Origin: Chamaelirium japonicum
Lineage: Eukaryota > Streptophyta > Magnoliopsida > Liliales > Melanthiaceae
Direction of reading: 5' to 3'
Length of the DNA: 64,000 nucleotides
NCBI GenBank assembly: GCA_947650365.1
Contig: CANTAL010000002.1
Span: forward strand, 2,797,501-2,861,500
The notes under the pieces were generated by a model. That model made no database searches and was not told where the DNA came from. It saw nothing but the letters and a program-made list of their open reading frames with translations. A program made the translations under genes and the position numbers. Below are positions 15,781 through 30,300 of this stretch, one piece after another (positions within the stretch are counted from its first letter, which is position 1; every line of letters starts with the position of its first letter).

Positions 15781-16975
15781 TTAGAATGGATCGTACGAAT
15801 GAATTAGAATGGGTCGTACGAATGAATTAGAATGGATCGTACGAATGAGTAAGAATGGATCGTACGAATAAGTAAGAATGGATCGTACGAATGAATTAGA
15901 ATGGATACATTCGTGCGAATGAATTAGAATGGATCATATGAATGAATTAGAATGGATCGTTTGAGTGAATGCGAATGGAACGTGTGAATGAATTATAATG
16001 GATCGTATGAATGAATTAGATTGGATCGTATGAATGAATTAGAATGGATTGTATGAATTAGAATGGATACCTTCGTGCAAATGAAATAGAATGGATCGTA
16101 CGAATGAATTAGAGTAGATTGTGTGAATGGATTAGAATGGATCATACGATTGAGTAAGAATGGATTGTACGAATGAAATAGAATAGATCGTACGAATGAA
16201 TTAGAATGGATCGTGCAAATAAATTAGAATGGATCGTACGAATGAATTAGAATGGATCGTACGAATGAATTAGAATGGATCGTATGAATGAATTAGAATA
16301 GATTGTACGAATGAATTAGAATGGATCGTACGAATGAATTAGAATGGATACATTCGCACGAATTAGAATGGATACATTCGTGCGAATCCATTCTATTTCA
16401 TTCGTACGATCCATTGGATAGTACGAATGAATTAAAATGGATACCTTCATGCAAATGAATTAGAATGGATCGCACGAATGAGTAAGAATGGATCGTACGA
16501 ATGAAATAGAATGGATCGTATGAATGAATTAGAATGGATCGTACGAATGAATTAGAATAGATTGTGCGAATGAATTAGAATGGATCGTACTAATGAATTA
16601 GAATGGATCGTACGAATGAATTAGAATGGATCGCATGAATCAATTAGAATGGATCGTGCGAATGAATTAGAATGGATCGTATGAATGAAATAGAATGGAT
16701 CGTACGAATGAATTAGAATGGATCGTACGAATGAATTAGAATGGATTGAATTAGAATGTATCGTACGATAAGAATGGATCGTACGAATGAAATAGAATAG
16801 ATCGTACGGATAAATGAATTTGGATCGTACGAATGAATTAGAAAGGATATATTCGTGCGAATGAATTAGAATAGATCGTATGAATGAATTAGATTGGATC
16901 GTATTAATGAATTAGAATGGATCATGCGAATGAATTAGAATGGATCGTACGAATGAATTAGAATGGATCTGTATC
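15781..16975 (+). repeat. Satellite, mostly plus orientation
   Basis: Mainly plus units with one very short minus insert at about 16385-16420. Ends at a GATCTGTATCGTGTATCC junction related to those at 7350 and 8908. Confidence 0.86.
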
Positions 16976-17855
16976 GTGTATCCATTCTAATTCATTCGTA
17001 CGACCCATTCTAATTCATTCGTACGATCCATTCTAATACATTCGCATTCTAATTCATTCGGACGATCCATTCTAATTCATTCATACAATCCATTCTAATT
17101 CTTTTGCACGAATGTATCCTTTCTAATTCATTCGTACGATCCAAATTCATTTATCCGTACGATCTATTCTATTTCATTCGTACGATCCATTCTTATCGTA
17201 CGATCCATTCTAATTCAATCCATTCTAATTCATTCGTACGATTCATTCTAATTCATTCGTACGATCCATTCTATTTCATTCGTACGATCCATTCTAATTC
17301 TTTTGCACGAATGTATCCATTCTAATTCATTCTAATTCAATCCATTCATACTCATTCGTACGATCCATTCTAATTCATTCGTACGATCCAATCTAATTCA
17401 TTCGTACGATCCATTCTAATTCATTCGCACAATCTATTCTAATTCATTCGTACGATCCATTCTAATTCATTCGCACGATCCATTCGCATTCACTCAAACG
17501 ATCCATTCTAATTCATTCATATGATCCATTCTAATTCATTCGCACGAATGTATCCATTCTAATTCATTCGTACGGTCCTTTCTAATTCATTCGTACAATC
17601 CATTCTAATTCATTCGCACGATCCATTCTAATTCATTCATACGATCCATTCTATTTCATTCGTACGATCCATTCTTACTTATTCGTACGATCCATTCTAA
17701 TTCATTCGTACGACCCATTCTAACTCATTCGTACGATCCATTATAATTTATTCGTAAGATCCATTCTAATACATTCGTACGATCCATTCTAATTCAATCC
17801 ATTCTAATTCATTCGTACGATCCATTCTAATACATTCGTACGATCCATTCTAATG
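16976..17855 (-). repeat. Satellite block, minus orientation
   Basis: About 38 minus units. Around 17140-17215 it carries an irregular passage (CCAAATTCATTTATCCG, then ATTCTTATCGTACG) that recurs near 20650, 26390, 29060 and 34800. It is therefore an ancestral relative of the duplicated blocks further right. Confidence 0.86.
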
Positions 17856-18901
17856 CGAATGAATTAGAATGGATCGTACGAATGAATTAGAATGGATCGT
17901 ATTAATGAATTAAAATGGATCGTGCGAATGAATTAGAATGGATCGTACGAATTAATTAGAATGGATCGTGCGAATGAATTAGAATGGATCGTACGAATGA
18001 ATTAGAATAGATTGTGCGAATGAATTTGAATGGATCATACGAATGAATTAGACTCGATTGTGCAAATGGATTAGAATGGATCATACGATTGAGTAAGAAT
18101 GGATTGTACGAATGAAATAGAATAGATCGTACGAATGAATTAGAATGGATCATACGAATGAATTAGAATGGATCGTACGAATGAATTAGAATGGATTGAA
18201 TTAGAATGAATCGTACGAATGAATTAGAATGAATCATACCGTACGAATGAATTAGAATGGATCATACGAAGGAATTAGAATGGATCGTACGAATGAATTA
18301 TAATGGATCGTACGAATGAATTAGAATGGATCGTACGAAGGAATTAGAATGGATCGTACGAAGGAATTAGAATGGATAGAACGAATGAATTAGAATGGAT
18401 GCCTTCGTGCAAATGAATTTGAATGGATCGTACGAATGAGTAAGAATGGATCGTGCGAATGAATTAGAATGGATCGTACGAATGTATCCATTCTAATTCA
18501 TTCGTATGATCCATTCTAATTCATTCATACGAATGAATTAGAATGGATACATTCGTGCGAATGAATTAGAATGGATCGTGCGAATGAATTAGAATGGATC
18601 GTACGAATGAATTAGAATGGATACATTCGTGCGAATCCATTCTATTTCATTCATACGATCCATTCTAATTCATTCGCACGATCCATTCTAATTCATTCAT
18701 ACGATCCATTCTATTTCATTCGTATGATCCATTCTAATTCATTCGTACGGTATGTTTCATTCTAATTCATTCGTACGATTCATTCTAATTCAATCCATTC
18801 TAATTCATTCGTACGATCCATTCTAATTCATTCGTACGATCCATTCTAATTCCTTCGTACGATCCATTCTAATTCATTCGTACGATCTATTCTAATTCAT
18901 T
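17856..18901. repeat. Satellite, mixed orientation
   Basis: Plus about 17856-18485 with a composite variant near 18190-18243, then short minus, plus and minus blocks to the start of the large duplication. Confidence 0.84.
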
Positions 18902-21900
18902 CGCACGGTGCATTGAATTAGAATGGATACATTCGTGCGAATCCATTCTATTTCATTCGTACGATTCATTCTAATTCATTCGCACGATCCATTCTAATTC
19001 ATTCATACGATCCATTCTATTTCATTCGTACGATCCATTCTAATTCATTCGTACGATCCATTCTAATTCATTCGTACGATCTATTCTAATTCCTTTGTAC
19101 GATCCATTCTAATTCCTTCGTACGATCCATTCTAATTCATTCGAACGATCCGTTCTAAGTCATTCGTACGATCCATTCTAATTCATTCGTACGATCCATT
19201 CTAATTCATACGCACGATCCATTCTAATTCATTAATACGATCCAATCTAATTCATTCATACGATCCATTCTATTTCATTCGTACGATCCTTTCTAATTCA
19301 TTCGCACGATTCATTCTAATTCATTCGAACGATCCATTCTATTTCAATCGTACGATCCATTCTTACTCATTCGTACGATCCATTATAATTCATTCGTACG
19401 ATCTATTCTAATTCCTTCGTATGATCCATTCTAATTCATTCGTACGGTATGATTCATTCTAATTCATTCGTACGATTCATTCTAATTCAATCCATTCTAA
19501 TTCATTTGTACGATCCATTCTAATTCATTCGTACTATCCATTCTAATTCATTAGTACGATTCATTCTAATTCAATCCATTCTAATTTATTCGTACGATAC
19601 ATTCTAATTCAATCCATTCTAATTCATTCGTACGATCCATTCTTACTCATTCGTACGATCCATTCTAATTCATTCGCACGAATGAATCCATTCTAATTCA
19701 TTCGCATGAATGTATCCATTCTAATTCATTCGTACGATCTATTCTATCTCATTCGTACAATCCATTCTATTTCATTCGTACGATCCATTCTAATTCATTC
19801 GCATGATCCATTCTAATTCATTCGCATGATCCATTCTAATTCATTTGTACGATCGATTCTAATTCATTCATACGATCCATTCTAATTCATTCGCACGAAT
19901 GTATCCATTCTAATTCATTCGTACGATCCATTCTAATTCATTCGCACAATCCATTCTAATTCATTAATACGATCCAATCGAATTCATTCATACGATCTAT
20001 TCTAATTCATTCGCACGAATATATCCTTTCTAATTCATACGTACGATCCATTCTAATTCATTCGCACAATCTATTCTAATTCATTCGAACGATCCATTCT
20101 AATTCATTCGTGCGAATCCATTCTATTTCATTCGTACGATCCATTCTAATTCATTCGCACGATCCATTCTAATACATTCATACGATCCATTCTATTTCAT
20201 TCGTACGATCCATTCTAATTCATTCGTACAATCCATTCTAATTCAATCCATTCTAATTTATTCGTACGATCCATTCTTACTCATTCGTACGATCATTCTA
20301 ATTCATTCGTATGTATCGATTCTAATTCATTCATATGATCCATTCTAATTCTACGATCCATTCTTACTCATTCGTATTATCCATTTTAATTCATTCACAC
20401 GAATGTATCAACTCTAATTCATTCGTATGATCCATTCTAATTCATTCGCACGAATGTATCCATTCTAATTCATTCGTACGATCATACGAATGAATTCGTA
20501 CGATCCATTCTAATTCATTCGTACGATCCATTCTAATTCATTCGCACGATCCATTCTAATTCATTAATACGATCCAATCTAATTCATTCATACGATCTAT
20601 TCTAATTCATTCGCACGAATATATCCTTTCTAATTCATTCGTACGATCCAAATTCATTTATCCGTACGATCTATTCTATTTCATTCGTACGATCCATTCT
20701 TATCGTACGATCCATTCTAATTCAATCCATTCTAATTCATTCGTACGATCCATTCTAATTCATTCGTACGATCCATTCTAATTCATTCGTACGATTCATT
20801 CTAATTCAATCCAGTCTAATTCATTCGTACGATCCATTCTATTTCATTCGTACGATCCATTCTTACTCATTCGTACGATCCATTCGTATCCTTTCTAATT
20901 CATTCGTACGATCTATTCTAATTCATTCGTACGATCCATTCTAATTCCTTCGTACGATCCATTCTAATTCATTCGTACGATCCATTCTAATTCATTCGCA
21001 CGATCCATTCTAATTCATTCGTACGATCCATTCTATTTTATTCATACGATCCATTCTAATTCATTCATACGATCTATTCTAATTCTTTCGCACGAATGTA
21101 TCCATTCTAATTCATTCGTACGATCCATTCTAATTCATTCGCACGATCCATTCTAGTTCATTCATACAATCCATTCTAATTCTTTTGCACGAATGTATCC
21201 ATTCTAATTCATTCGTTCTATCCATTCTAATTCATTCGTACGATCCATTCTAATTCATTCACACGATCCATTCTAATTCATGCATACGATCCATTCTAAT
21301 TCATTTGTATGATCATTTCTAATTTTTTCGTACGATTCATTCTATTTCATTCGTATGACCCATTCTAATTCAAAAGTACGATCCATTCTAATTCCTTCGT
21401 ACGATTCATTCTAATTCCTTCGTACGATCCATTCTAATTCATTCGTACGATCCATTCTAATTCCTTCGTACGAATGAATTAGAATGGATCATACGAAGGA
21501 ATTAGAATGGATCGTACGAATGAATTAGAATAGATTGTTTGAATGAATTAGAATGGATCGTACTTATGAATTAGAATGGGTCGTTTGAGTGAATGCGAAT
21601 GGATCGTGCGAATGAATTAGAATGGATCTTGCGAATGAATTAGAATGGATCGTACGAATAAGTAAGAATGGATCGTACGAATGAAATAGAATGGATCGTA
21701 CGAATGAATTAGAATGGATCGTACGAATGACTTAGAATGGATCGTTCGAATGAATTAGAATGGATCGTACGAAGGAATTAGAATGGATCGTACGAATGAA
21801 TTAGAATGGATCGTACGAATGAATTAGAATGAATTAGAATGGATCGTACGAATGAATTAGAATGGATCGTACGAATGAAATCGAATGGATCGTATGAATG

Positions 21901-24900
21901 AATTAGAATTGATCGTGCGAATGAATTAGAATGGATCGAACGAATGAAATAGAATGGATTCGCACGAATGTATCCATTCTAATTCAATGGATCGTGCGAA
22001 TGAATTAGAATGGATCTTACGAATGAATTAGAATGGATCGTACGAAGGAATTAGAATGGATCGTACGAATGAAATAGAATGGATTGAATTAGAATGAATC
22101 GTACGAATGAATTAGAATGAATCATACCGTACGAATGAATTAGAATGGATCATACGAATGATATAGAATGGATCGTATGAATGAATTAGAATGGATCATG
22201 CGAATGAATTAGAAGGGATCGTACGAATGAAATAGAATGGATTCGCACGAATGTATCCATTCTAATTCATTCGTACGATCCATTCTAATTCATTCACACG
22301 ATCCATTCTAATTCATTCGCACGAATGTATCCATTCTAATTCATTCGTATGAATGAATTAGAATGGATCATACGAATGAATGAGAATGGATACATTCGTG
22401 CGAATGACTTAGAATGGATCGTGCGAATGAATTACAATGGATCGTACGAATGAATTAGAATGGATACATTCGTGCGAATCCATTCTATTTCATTCGTACG
22501 ATCCATTCTAATTCATTAGCACGATCCATTCTAATTCATTCATACGATCCATTCTAATTCATTCGTACGATCCATTCTAATTCATTCGTACGATCCATTC
22601 TAATTCATTCGCACAATCTATTCTGATTCATTCGTATGAATGTATCCACTCTAATTCATTCATACGATCCATCCTAATTCATTTGTACGAATGTATCCAC
22701 TCTAATTCATTCATACGATCCATTCTAATTCATTCGCACGAATGTATCCATTCTAATTCATTCGTACGATCCATTCTATCTCATTCGTACAATCCATTCT
22801 ATTTCATTCGTATGATCCATTCTAATTCATTCGCACGATCCATTCTAATTCATTCATACGATCTATTCTAATTCTTTCGCACGAATGTATCCATTCTAAT
22901 TCATTCGTACGATCCATTCTAATTCATTCGCACGATCCATTCTAATTCATTCATACAATCCATTCTATTTCATTCGTACGATCCATTCTAATTCATTCGT
23001 ATGATCCATTCTAATTCATTCGCATGAATGTATCCATTCTAATTCATTCGTACGATCCATTCTATCTCATTCGTACGATCTATTCTAATTCATTCATTCA
23101 TACGATCCATTCTATTTCATTCGTACGATCCATTCTTACTCATTCGTACGATCCATTCTAATTCATTCGCACGATTCATTCTAATTCATTCGTGCGAAAG
23201 AATTAGAATAGATCGTATGAATGAATTAGAATGGATCGTACGAATGAAATAGAATGGATCGTGCGAATGAATTAGAATGGATCGTACGAATGAATTAGAA
23301 TGGATACATTCGTGCGAAAGAATTAGAATAGATCGTATGAATGAATTAGAATGGATCGTATGAATGAAATAGAATGGATCGTACGAACGAATTAGAATGG
23401 ATCGTGCGAATGAATTAGAATGGATCGTACGAATGAAATAGAATGGATCGTACGAAGGAATTAGAATGGATTGAATTAGAATGAATCGTACGAATGAATT
23501 AGAATGAATCATACTGTACGAATGAATTAGAATGGATCGTGCGAATGAATTAGAATGGATCATGCTAATGAATTAGAATTGATCGTACAAATGAATTAGA
23601 ATAGATTGTGCGAATGAATTAGAATGGATCGTACGAATGAATTGGAATGGATACATTCGTGCGAATGAATTAGAATGGATCGTATGAATGAATTAGAGTG
23701 GATACATTCGTACAAATGAATTAGGATGGATCGTATGAATGAATTAGAGTGGATACATTCGTACGAATGAATTAGAATAGATTGTGCGAATGGATTAGAA
23801 TGGATCGTACGAATGAATTGGAATGGATCGTATGAATGAATTAGAATAGATCGTATGAATGAATAAGAATGGATCGTGCGAATGAATTAGAATGGATCGT
23901 ACGAATAAAATAGAATGGATTCGCACGAATGTATCCATTCTAATTCATTCGTACGATCCATTCTAATTCATTCGCACGATCCATTCTAAGTCATTCGCAC
24001 GAATGTATCCATTCTAATTCATTCGTATGATCCATTCTAATTCATTCATACGAATGAATTAGAATGGATACATTCGTGCGAATGAATTAGAATGGATCGT
24101 GCGAATGAATTAGATTGGATCGTATGAATGAATTAGAATGGATACATTTGTGCGAATCCATTTTATTTCATTCGTACGATCCATTCTAATTCATTCGCAC
24201 GATCCATTCTAATTCATTCATACGATCCATTCTATTTCATTCGAATGATCCATTCTAATTCATTCGTACGGTATGATTCATTCTAATTCATTCGTACGAT
24301 TCATTCTAATTCAATCCATTATAATTCATTCGTACGATCCATTCTTATTCATTCGTACGATCCATTCTAATTCCTTCGTACGATCCATTCTAATTCTTTC
24401 GTACGATCCATTCTAATTCATTCGCACGATCCATTGAATTAGAATGGATACATTCGTGCGAATCCATTCTATTTAATTCATACGATCCATTCTAATTCAT
24501 TCGCACGATCCAATCTAATTCATTCATACGATCCATTCTATTTCATTCGTACGATCCATTCTAATTCATTCGTACGATCCATTCTAATTCGTTCTAATTC
24601 ATTCGTACGATCCATTCTAATTCATTCGTACGATCCATTCTAATTCCTTCGTACGATCCATTCTAATTCATTCGAACGATCCATTCTAAGTCATTCGTAC
24701 GATCCATTCTAATTCATTCGTACAATCCATTCTATTTCATTCGTACGATCCATTCTTACTCATTCGTACGATCCATTCTAATTCATTCGCATGATCCATT
24801 CTAATTCATTCGCACGATCCATTCGCATTCACTCAAACGACCCATTCTAATTCATAAGTACGATCCATTCTAATTCATTCAAACGATCCATTCTAATTCC

Positions 24901-26746
24901 TTCGTACGATCCATTCTAATTCCTTCGTATGATCCATTCTAATTCATTCGCACGATCCAATCTAATTCATTCATACGATCCATTCTATTTCATTCGTACG
25001 ATCTATTCTAAATCATTCGTACGATCCATTCTAATTCATTCTAATTCATTCGTACGATCCATTCTAATTCATTCGTACGATCCATTCTAATTCCTTCGTA
25101 CGATCCATTCTAATTCATTCGAACGATCCATTCTAAGTCATTCGTACGATCCATTCTAATTCATTCGTACGATCCATTCTATTTCATTCGTACGATCCAT
25201 TCTTACTCATTCGTACGATCCATTCTAATTCATTCGCAAGATCCATTCTAATTCATTCGCACGATCCATTCGCATTCACTTAAACGACCCATTCTTATTC
25301 ATAAGTACGATCCATTCTAATTCATTCAAACGATCCATTCTAATTCATTCGTATGATCCATTCTAATTCCTTCGTACGATCCATTCTAATTCCTTCGTAC
25401 GATCCATTCTAATTCATTCGAACGATCCATTCTAAGTCATTTGTACGATCCATTCTAATTCATTCGTACGATCCATTCTATTTCATTCGTACGATCCATT
25501 CTTACTCATTCGTACGATCCATTCTAATTCATTCGCAAGATCCATTCTAATTCATTCGCACGATCCATTCGCATTCACTCAAACGACCCATTCTAATTCA
25601 TAAGTACGATCCATTCTAATTCATTCAAACGATCCATTCTAATTCATTCGTACGATCCATTCTAATTCATTCGCACAATCCATTCTAATTCATTAATACG
25701 ATCCAATCTAATTCATTCATACGATCTATTCTAATTCATTCGCACGAATATATCCTTTCTAATTCATTCGTACGATCCATTCTAATTCATTCGCACAATC
25801 TATTCTAATTCATTCGAACGATCCATTCTAATTCATTCGTGCGAATCCATTCTATTTCATTCGTACGATCCATTCTAATTCATTCGCACGATCCATTCTA
25901 ATTCATTCATACAATCCATTCTATTTCATTCGTACGATCCATTCTAATTCATTCGTACAATCCATTCTAATTCAATCCATTCTAATTCATTCGTACGATC
26001 CATTCTTACTCATTCGTACGATCATTCTAATTCATTCGTATGTATCCATTCTAATTCATTCATACGATCCATTCTAATTCTACGATCCATTCTTACTCAT
26101 TCGTATTATCCATTTTAATTCATTCACACGAATGTATCAACTCTAATTCATTCGTATGATCCATTCTAATTCATTCGCACGAATGTATCCATTCTAATTC
26201 ATTCGTACGATCATACGAATGAATTCGTACGATCCATTCTAATTCATTCGTACGATCCATTCTAATTCATTCGCACGATCCATTCTATTTCATTAATACG
26301 ATCCAATTTAATTCATTCATACGATCTATTCTATTTCATTCGCACGAATATATCCTTTCTAATTCATTCGTACGATCCAAATTCATTTATCCGTACGATC
26401 TATTCTATTTCATTCGTACGATCCATTCTTATCGTACGATCCATTCTAATTCAATCCATTCTAATTCATTCGTACGATCCATTCTAATTCATTCGTACGA
26501 TCCATTCTAATTCATTCGTACGATTCATTCTAATTCAATCCAGTCTAATTCATTCGTACGATCCATTCTATTTCATTCGTACGATCCATTCTTACTCATT
26601 CGTACGATCCATTCGTATCCTTTCTAATTCATTTGTACGATCTATTCTAATTCATTCGTACGATCCATTCTAATTCCTTCGTACGATCCATTCTAATTCA
26701 TTCGTACGATCCATTCTAATTCATTCGCACGATCCATTCTAATTCA
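18902..26746 (+). repeat. Large segmental duplication, copy A
   Basis: This stretch of about 7.85 kb reappears nearly base for base at 27311-35154, at an offset of 8,409 falling to 8,408 bp after a 1-bp difference near 20595/29003. It is made of the 23-bp satellite, with an internal orientation pattern (minus to about 21475, plus to about 22245, short alternations, minus 22465-23190, plus 23190-23922, short alternations, minus 24153-26746 with a one-unit plus insert) that is reproduced in the copy. Its last 400 bp resemble 20590-21000, so there is also an inner period of about 5.7 kb. Confidence 0.9.
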
Positions 26747-26794
26747 TTCGCACGATCCATTCTAATTCATTCGTACGATCCATTCTAATTCATT

Positions 26795-27310
26795 CGCACG
26801 GTGCATTGAATTAGAATGGATACATTCGTGCGAATCCATTCTATTTCATTCGTACGATTCATTCTAATTCATTCGCACGATCCATTCTAATTCATTCATA
26901 CGATCCATTCTATTTCATTCGTACGATCCATTCTAATTCATTCGTACGATCCATTCTAATTCATTCGTACGATCTATTCTAATTCCTTTGTACGATCCAT
27001 TCTAATTCCTTCGTACGATCCATTCTAATTCATTCGAACGATCCGTTCTAAGTCATTCGTACGATCCATTCTAATTCATTCGTACGATCCATTCTAATTC
27101 ATAAGCACGATCCATTCTAATTCATTAATACGATCCAATCTAATTCATTCATACGATCCATTCTATTTCATTCGTACGATCCTTTCTAATTCATTCGCAC
27201 GATTCATTCTAATTCATTCGAACGATCCATTCTATTTCATTCGTACGATCCATTCTTACTCATTCGTACGATCCATTATAATTCATTCGTACGATCTATT
27301 CTAATTCATT
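26795..27310 (+). repeat. 516-bp duplicated unit between copies A and B
   Basis: Starts with CGCACGGTGCATTG and matches the opening of copy A (18902 onward) and of copy B (27311 onward). The three share a one-unit plus insert (GAATTAGAATGGATAC) just inside the start and a CATTATAATTC variant near the end. The tandem placement next to copy B suggests unequal exchange. About 48 bp of ordinary minus satellite lie between copy A and this unit. Confidence 0.85.
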
Positions 27311-30300
27311 CGCACGGTGCATTGAATTAGAATGGATACATTCGTGCGAATCCATTCTATTTCATTCGTACGATTCATTCTAATTCATTCGCACGATCCA
27401 TTCTAATTCATTCATACGATCCATTCTATTTCATTCGTACGATCCATTCTAATTCATTCGTACGATCCATTCTAATTCATTCGTACGATCTATTCTAATT
27501 CCTTTGTACGATCCATTCTAATTCCTTCGTACGATCCATTCTAATTCATTCGAACGATCCGTTCTAAGTCATTCGTACGATCCATTCTAATTCATTCGTA
27601 CGATCCATTCTAATTCATACGCACGATCCATTCTAATTCATTAATACGATCCAATCTAATTCATTCATACGATCCATTCTATTTCATTCGTACGATCCTT
27701 TCTAATTCATTCGCACGATTCATTCTAATTCATTCGAACGATCCATTCTATTTCATTCGTACGATCCATTCTTACTCATTCGTACGATCCATTATAATTC
27801 ATTCGTACGATCTATTCTAATTCCTTCGTATGATCCATTCTAATTCATTCGTACGGTATGATTCATTCTAATTCATTCGTACGATTCATTCTAATTCAAT
27901 CCATTCTAATTCATTTGTACGATCCATTCTAATTCATTCGTACTATCCATTCTAATTCATTCGTACGATTCATTCTAATTCAATCCATTCTAATTCATTC
28001 GTACGATACATTCTAATTCAATCCATTCTAATTCATTCGTACGATCCATTCTTACTCATTCGTACGATCCATTCTAATTCATTCGCACGAATGAATCCAT
28101 TCTAATTCATTCGCATGAATGTATCCATTCTAATTCATTCGTACGATCTATTCTATCTCATTCGTACAATCCATTCTATTTCATTCGTACGATCCATTCT
28201 AATTCATTCGCATGATCCATTCTAATTCATTCGCATGATCCATTCTAATTCATTTGTACGATCGATTCTAATTCATTCATACGATCCATTCTAATTCATT
28301 CGCACGAATGTATCCATTCTAATTCATTCGTACGATCCATTCTAATTCATTCGCACAATCCATTCTAATTCATTAATACGATCCAATCGAATTCATTCAT
28401 ACGATCTATTCTAATTCATTCGCACGAATATATCCTTTCTAATTCATACGTACGATCCATTCTAATTCATTCGCACAATCTATTCTAATTCATTCGAACG
28501 ATCCATTCTAATTCATTCGTGCGAATCCATTCTATTTCATTCGTACGATCCATTCTAATTCATTCGCACGATCCATTCTAATACATTCATACGATCCATT
28601 CTATTTCATTCGTACGATCCATTCTAATTCATTCGTACAATCCATTCTAATTCAATCCATTCTAATTTATTCGTACGATCCATTCTTACTCATTCGTACG
28701 ATCATTCTAATTCATTCGTATGTATCGATTCTAATTCATTCATATGATCCATTCTAATTCTACGATCCATTCTTACTCATTCGTATTATCCATTTTAATT
28801 CATTCACACGAATGTATCAACTCTAATTCATTCGTATGATCCATTCTAATTCATTCGCACGAATGTATCCATTCTAATTCATTCGTACGATCATACGAAT
28901 GAATTCGTACGATCCATTCTAATTCATTCGTACGATCCATTCTAATTCATTCGCACGATCCATTCTAATTCATTAATACGATCCAATCTAATTCATTCAT
29001 ACATCTATTCTAATTCATTCGCACGAATATATCCTTTCTAATTCATTCGTACGATCCAAATTCATTTATCCGTACGATCTATTCTATTTCATTCGTACGA
29101 TCCATTCTTATCGTACGATCCATTCTAATTCAATCCATTCTAATTCATTCGTACGATCCATTCTAATTCATTCGTACGATCCATTCTAATTCATTCGTAC
29201 GATTCATTCTAATTCAATCCAGTCTAATTCATTCGTACGATCCATTCTATTTCATTCGTACGATCCATTCTTACTCATTCGTACGATCCATTCGTATCCT
29301 TTCTAATTCATTCGTACGATCTATTCTAATTCATTCGTACGATCCATTCTAATTCCTTCGTACGATCCATTCTAATTCATTCGTACGATCCATTCTAATT
29401 CATTCGCACGATCCATTCTAATTCATTCGTACGATCCATTCTATTTTATTCATACGATCCATTCTAATTCATTCATACGATCTATTCTAATTCTTTCGCA
29501 CGAATGTATCCATTCTAATTCATTCGTACGATCCATTCTAATTCATTCGCACGATCCATTCTAGTTCATTCATACAATCCATTCTAATTCTTTTGCACGA
29601 ATGTATCCATTCTAATTCATTCGTTCTATCCATTCTAATTCATTCGTACGATCCATTCTAATTCATTCACACGATCCATTCTAATTCATGCATACGATCC
29701 ATTCTAATTCATTTGTATGATCATTTCTAATTTTTTCGTACGATTCATTCTATTTCATTCGTATGACCCATTCTAATTCAAAAGTACGATCCATTCTAAT
29801 TCCTTCGTACGATTCATTCTAATTCCTTCGTACGATCCATTCTAATTCATTCGTACGATCCATTCTAATTCCTTCGTACGAATGAATTAGAATGGATCAT
29901 ACGAAGGAATTAGAATGGATCGTACGAATGAATTAGAATAGATTGTTTGAATGAATTAGAATGGATCGTACTTATGAATTAGAATGGGTCGTTTGAGTGA
30001 ATGCGAATGGATCGTGCGAATGAATTAGAATGGATCTTGCGAATGAATTAGAATGGATCGTACGAATAAGTAAGAATGGATCGTACGAATGAAATAGAAT
30101 GGATCGTACGAATGAATTAGAATGGATCGTACGAATGACTTAGAATGGATCGTTCGAATGAATTAGAATGGATCGTACGAAGGAATTAGAATGGATCGTA
30201 CGAATGAATTAGAATGGATCGTACGAATGAATTAGAATGAATTAGAATGGATCGTACGAATGAATTAGAATGGATCGTACGAATGAAATAGAATGGATCG

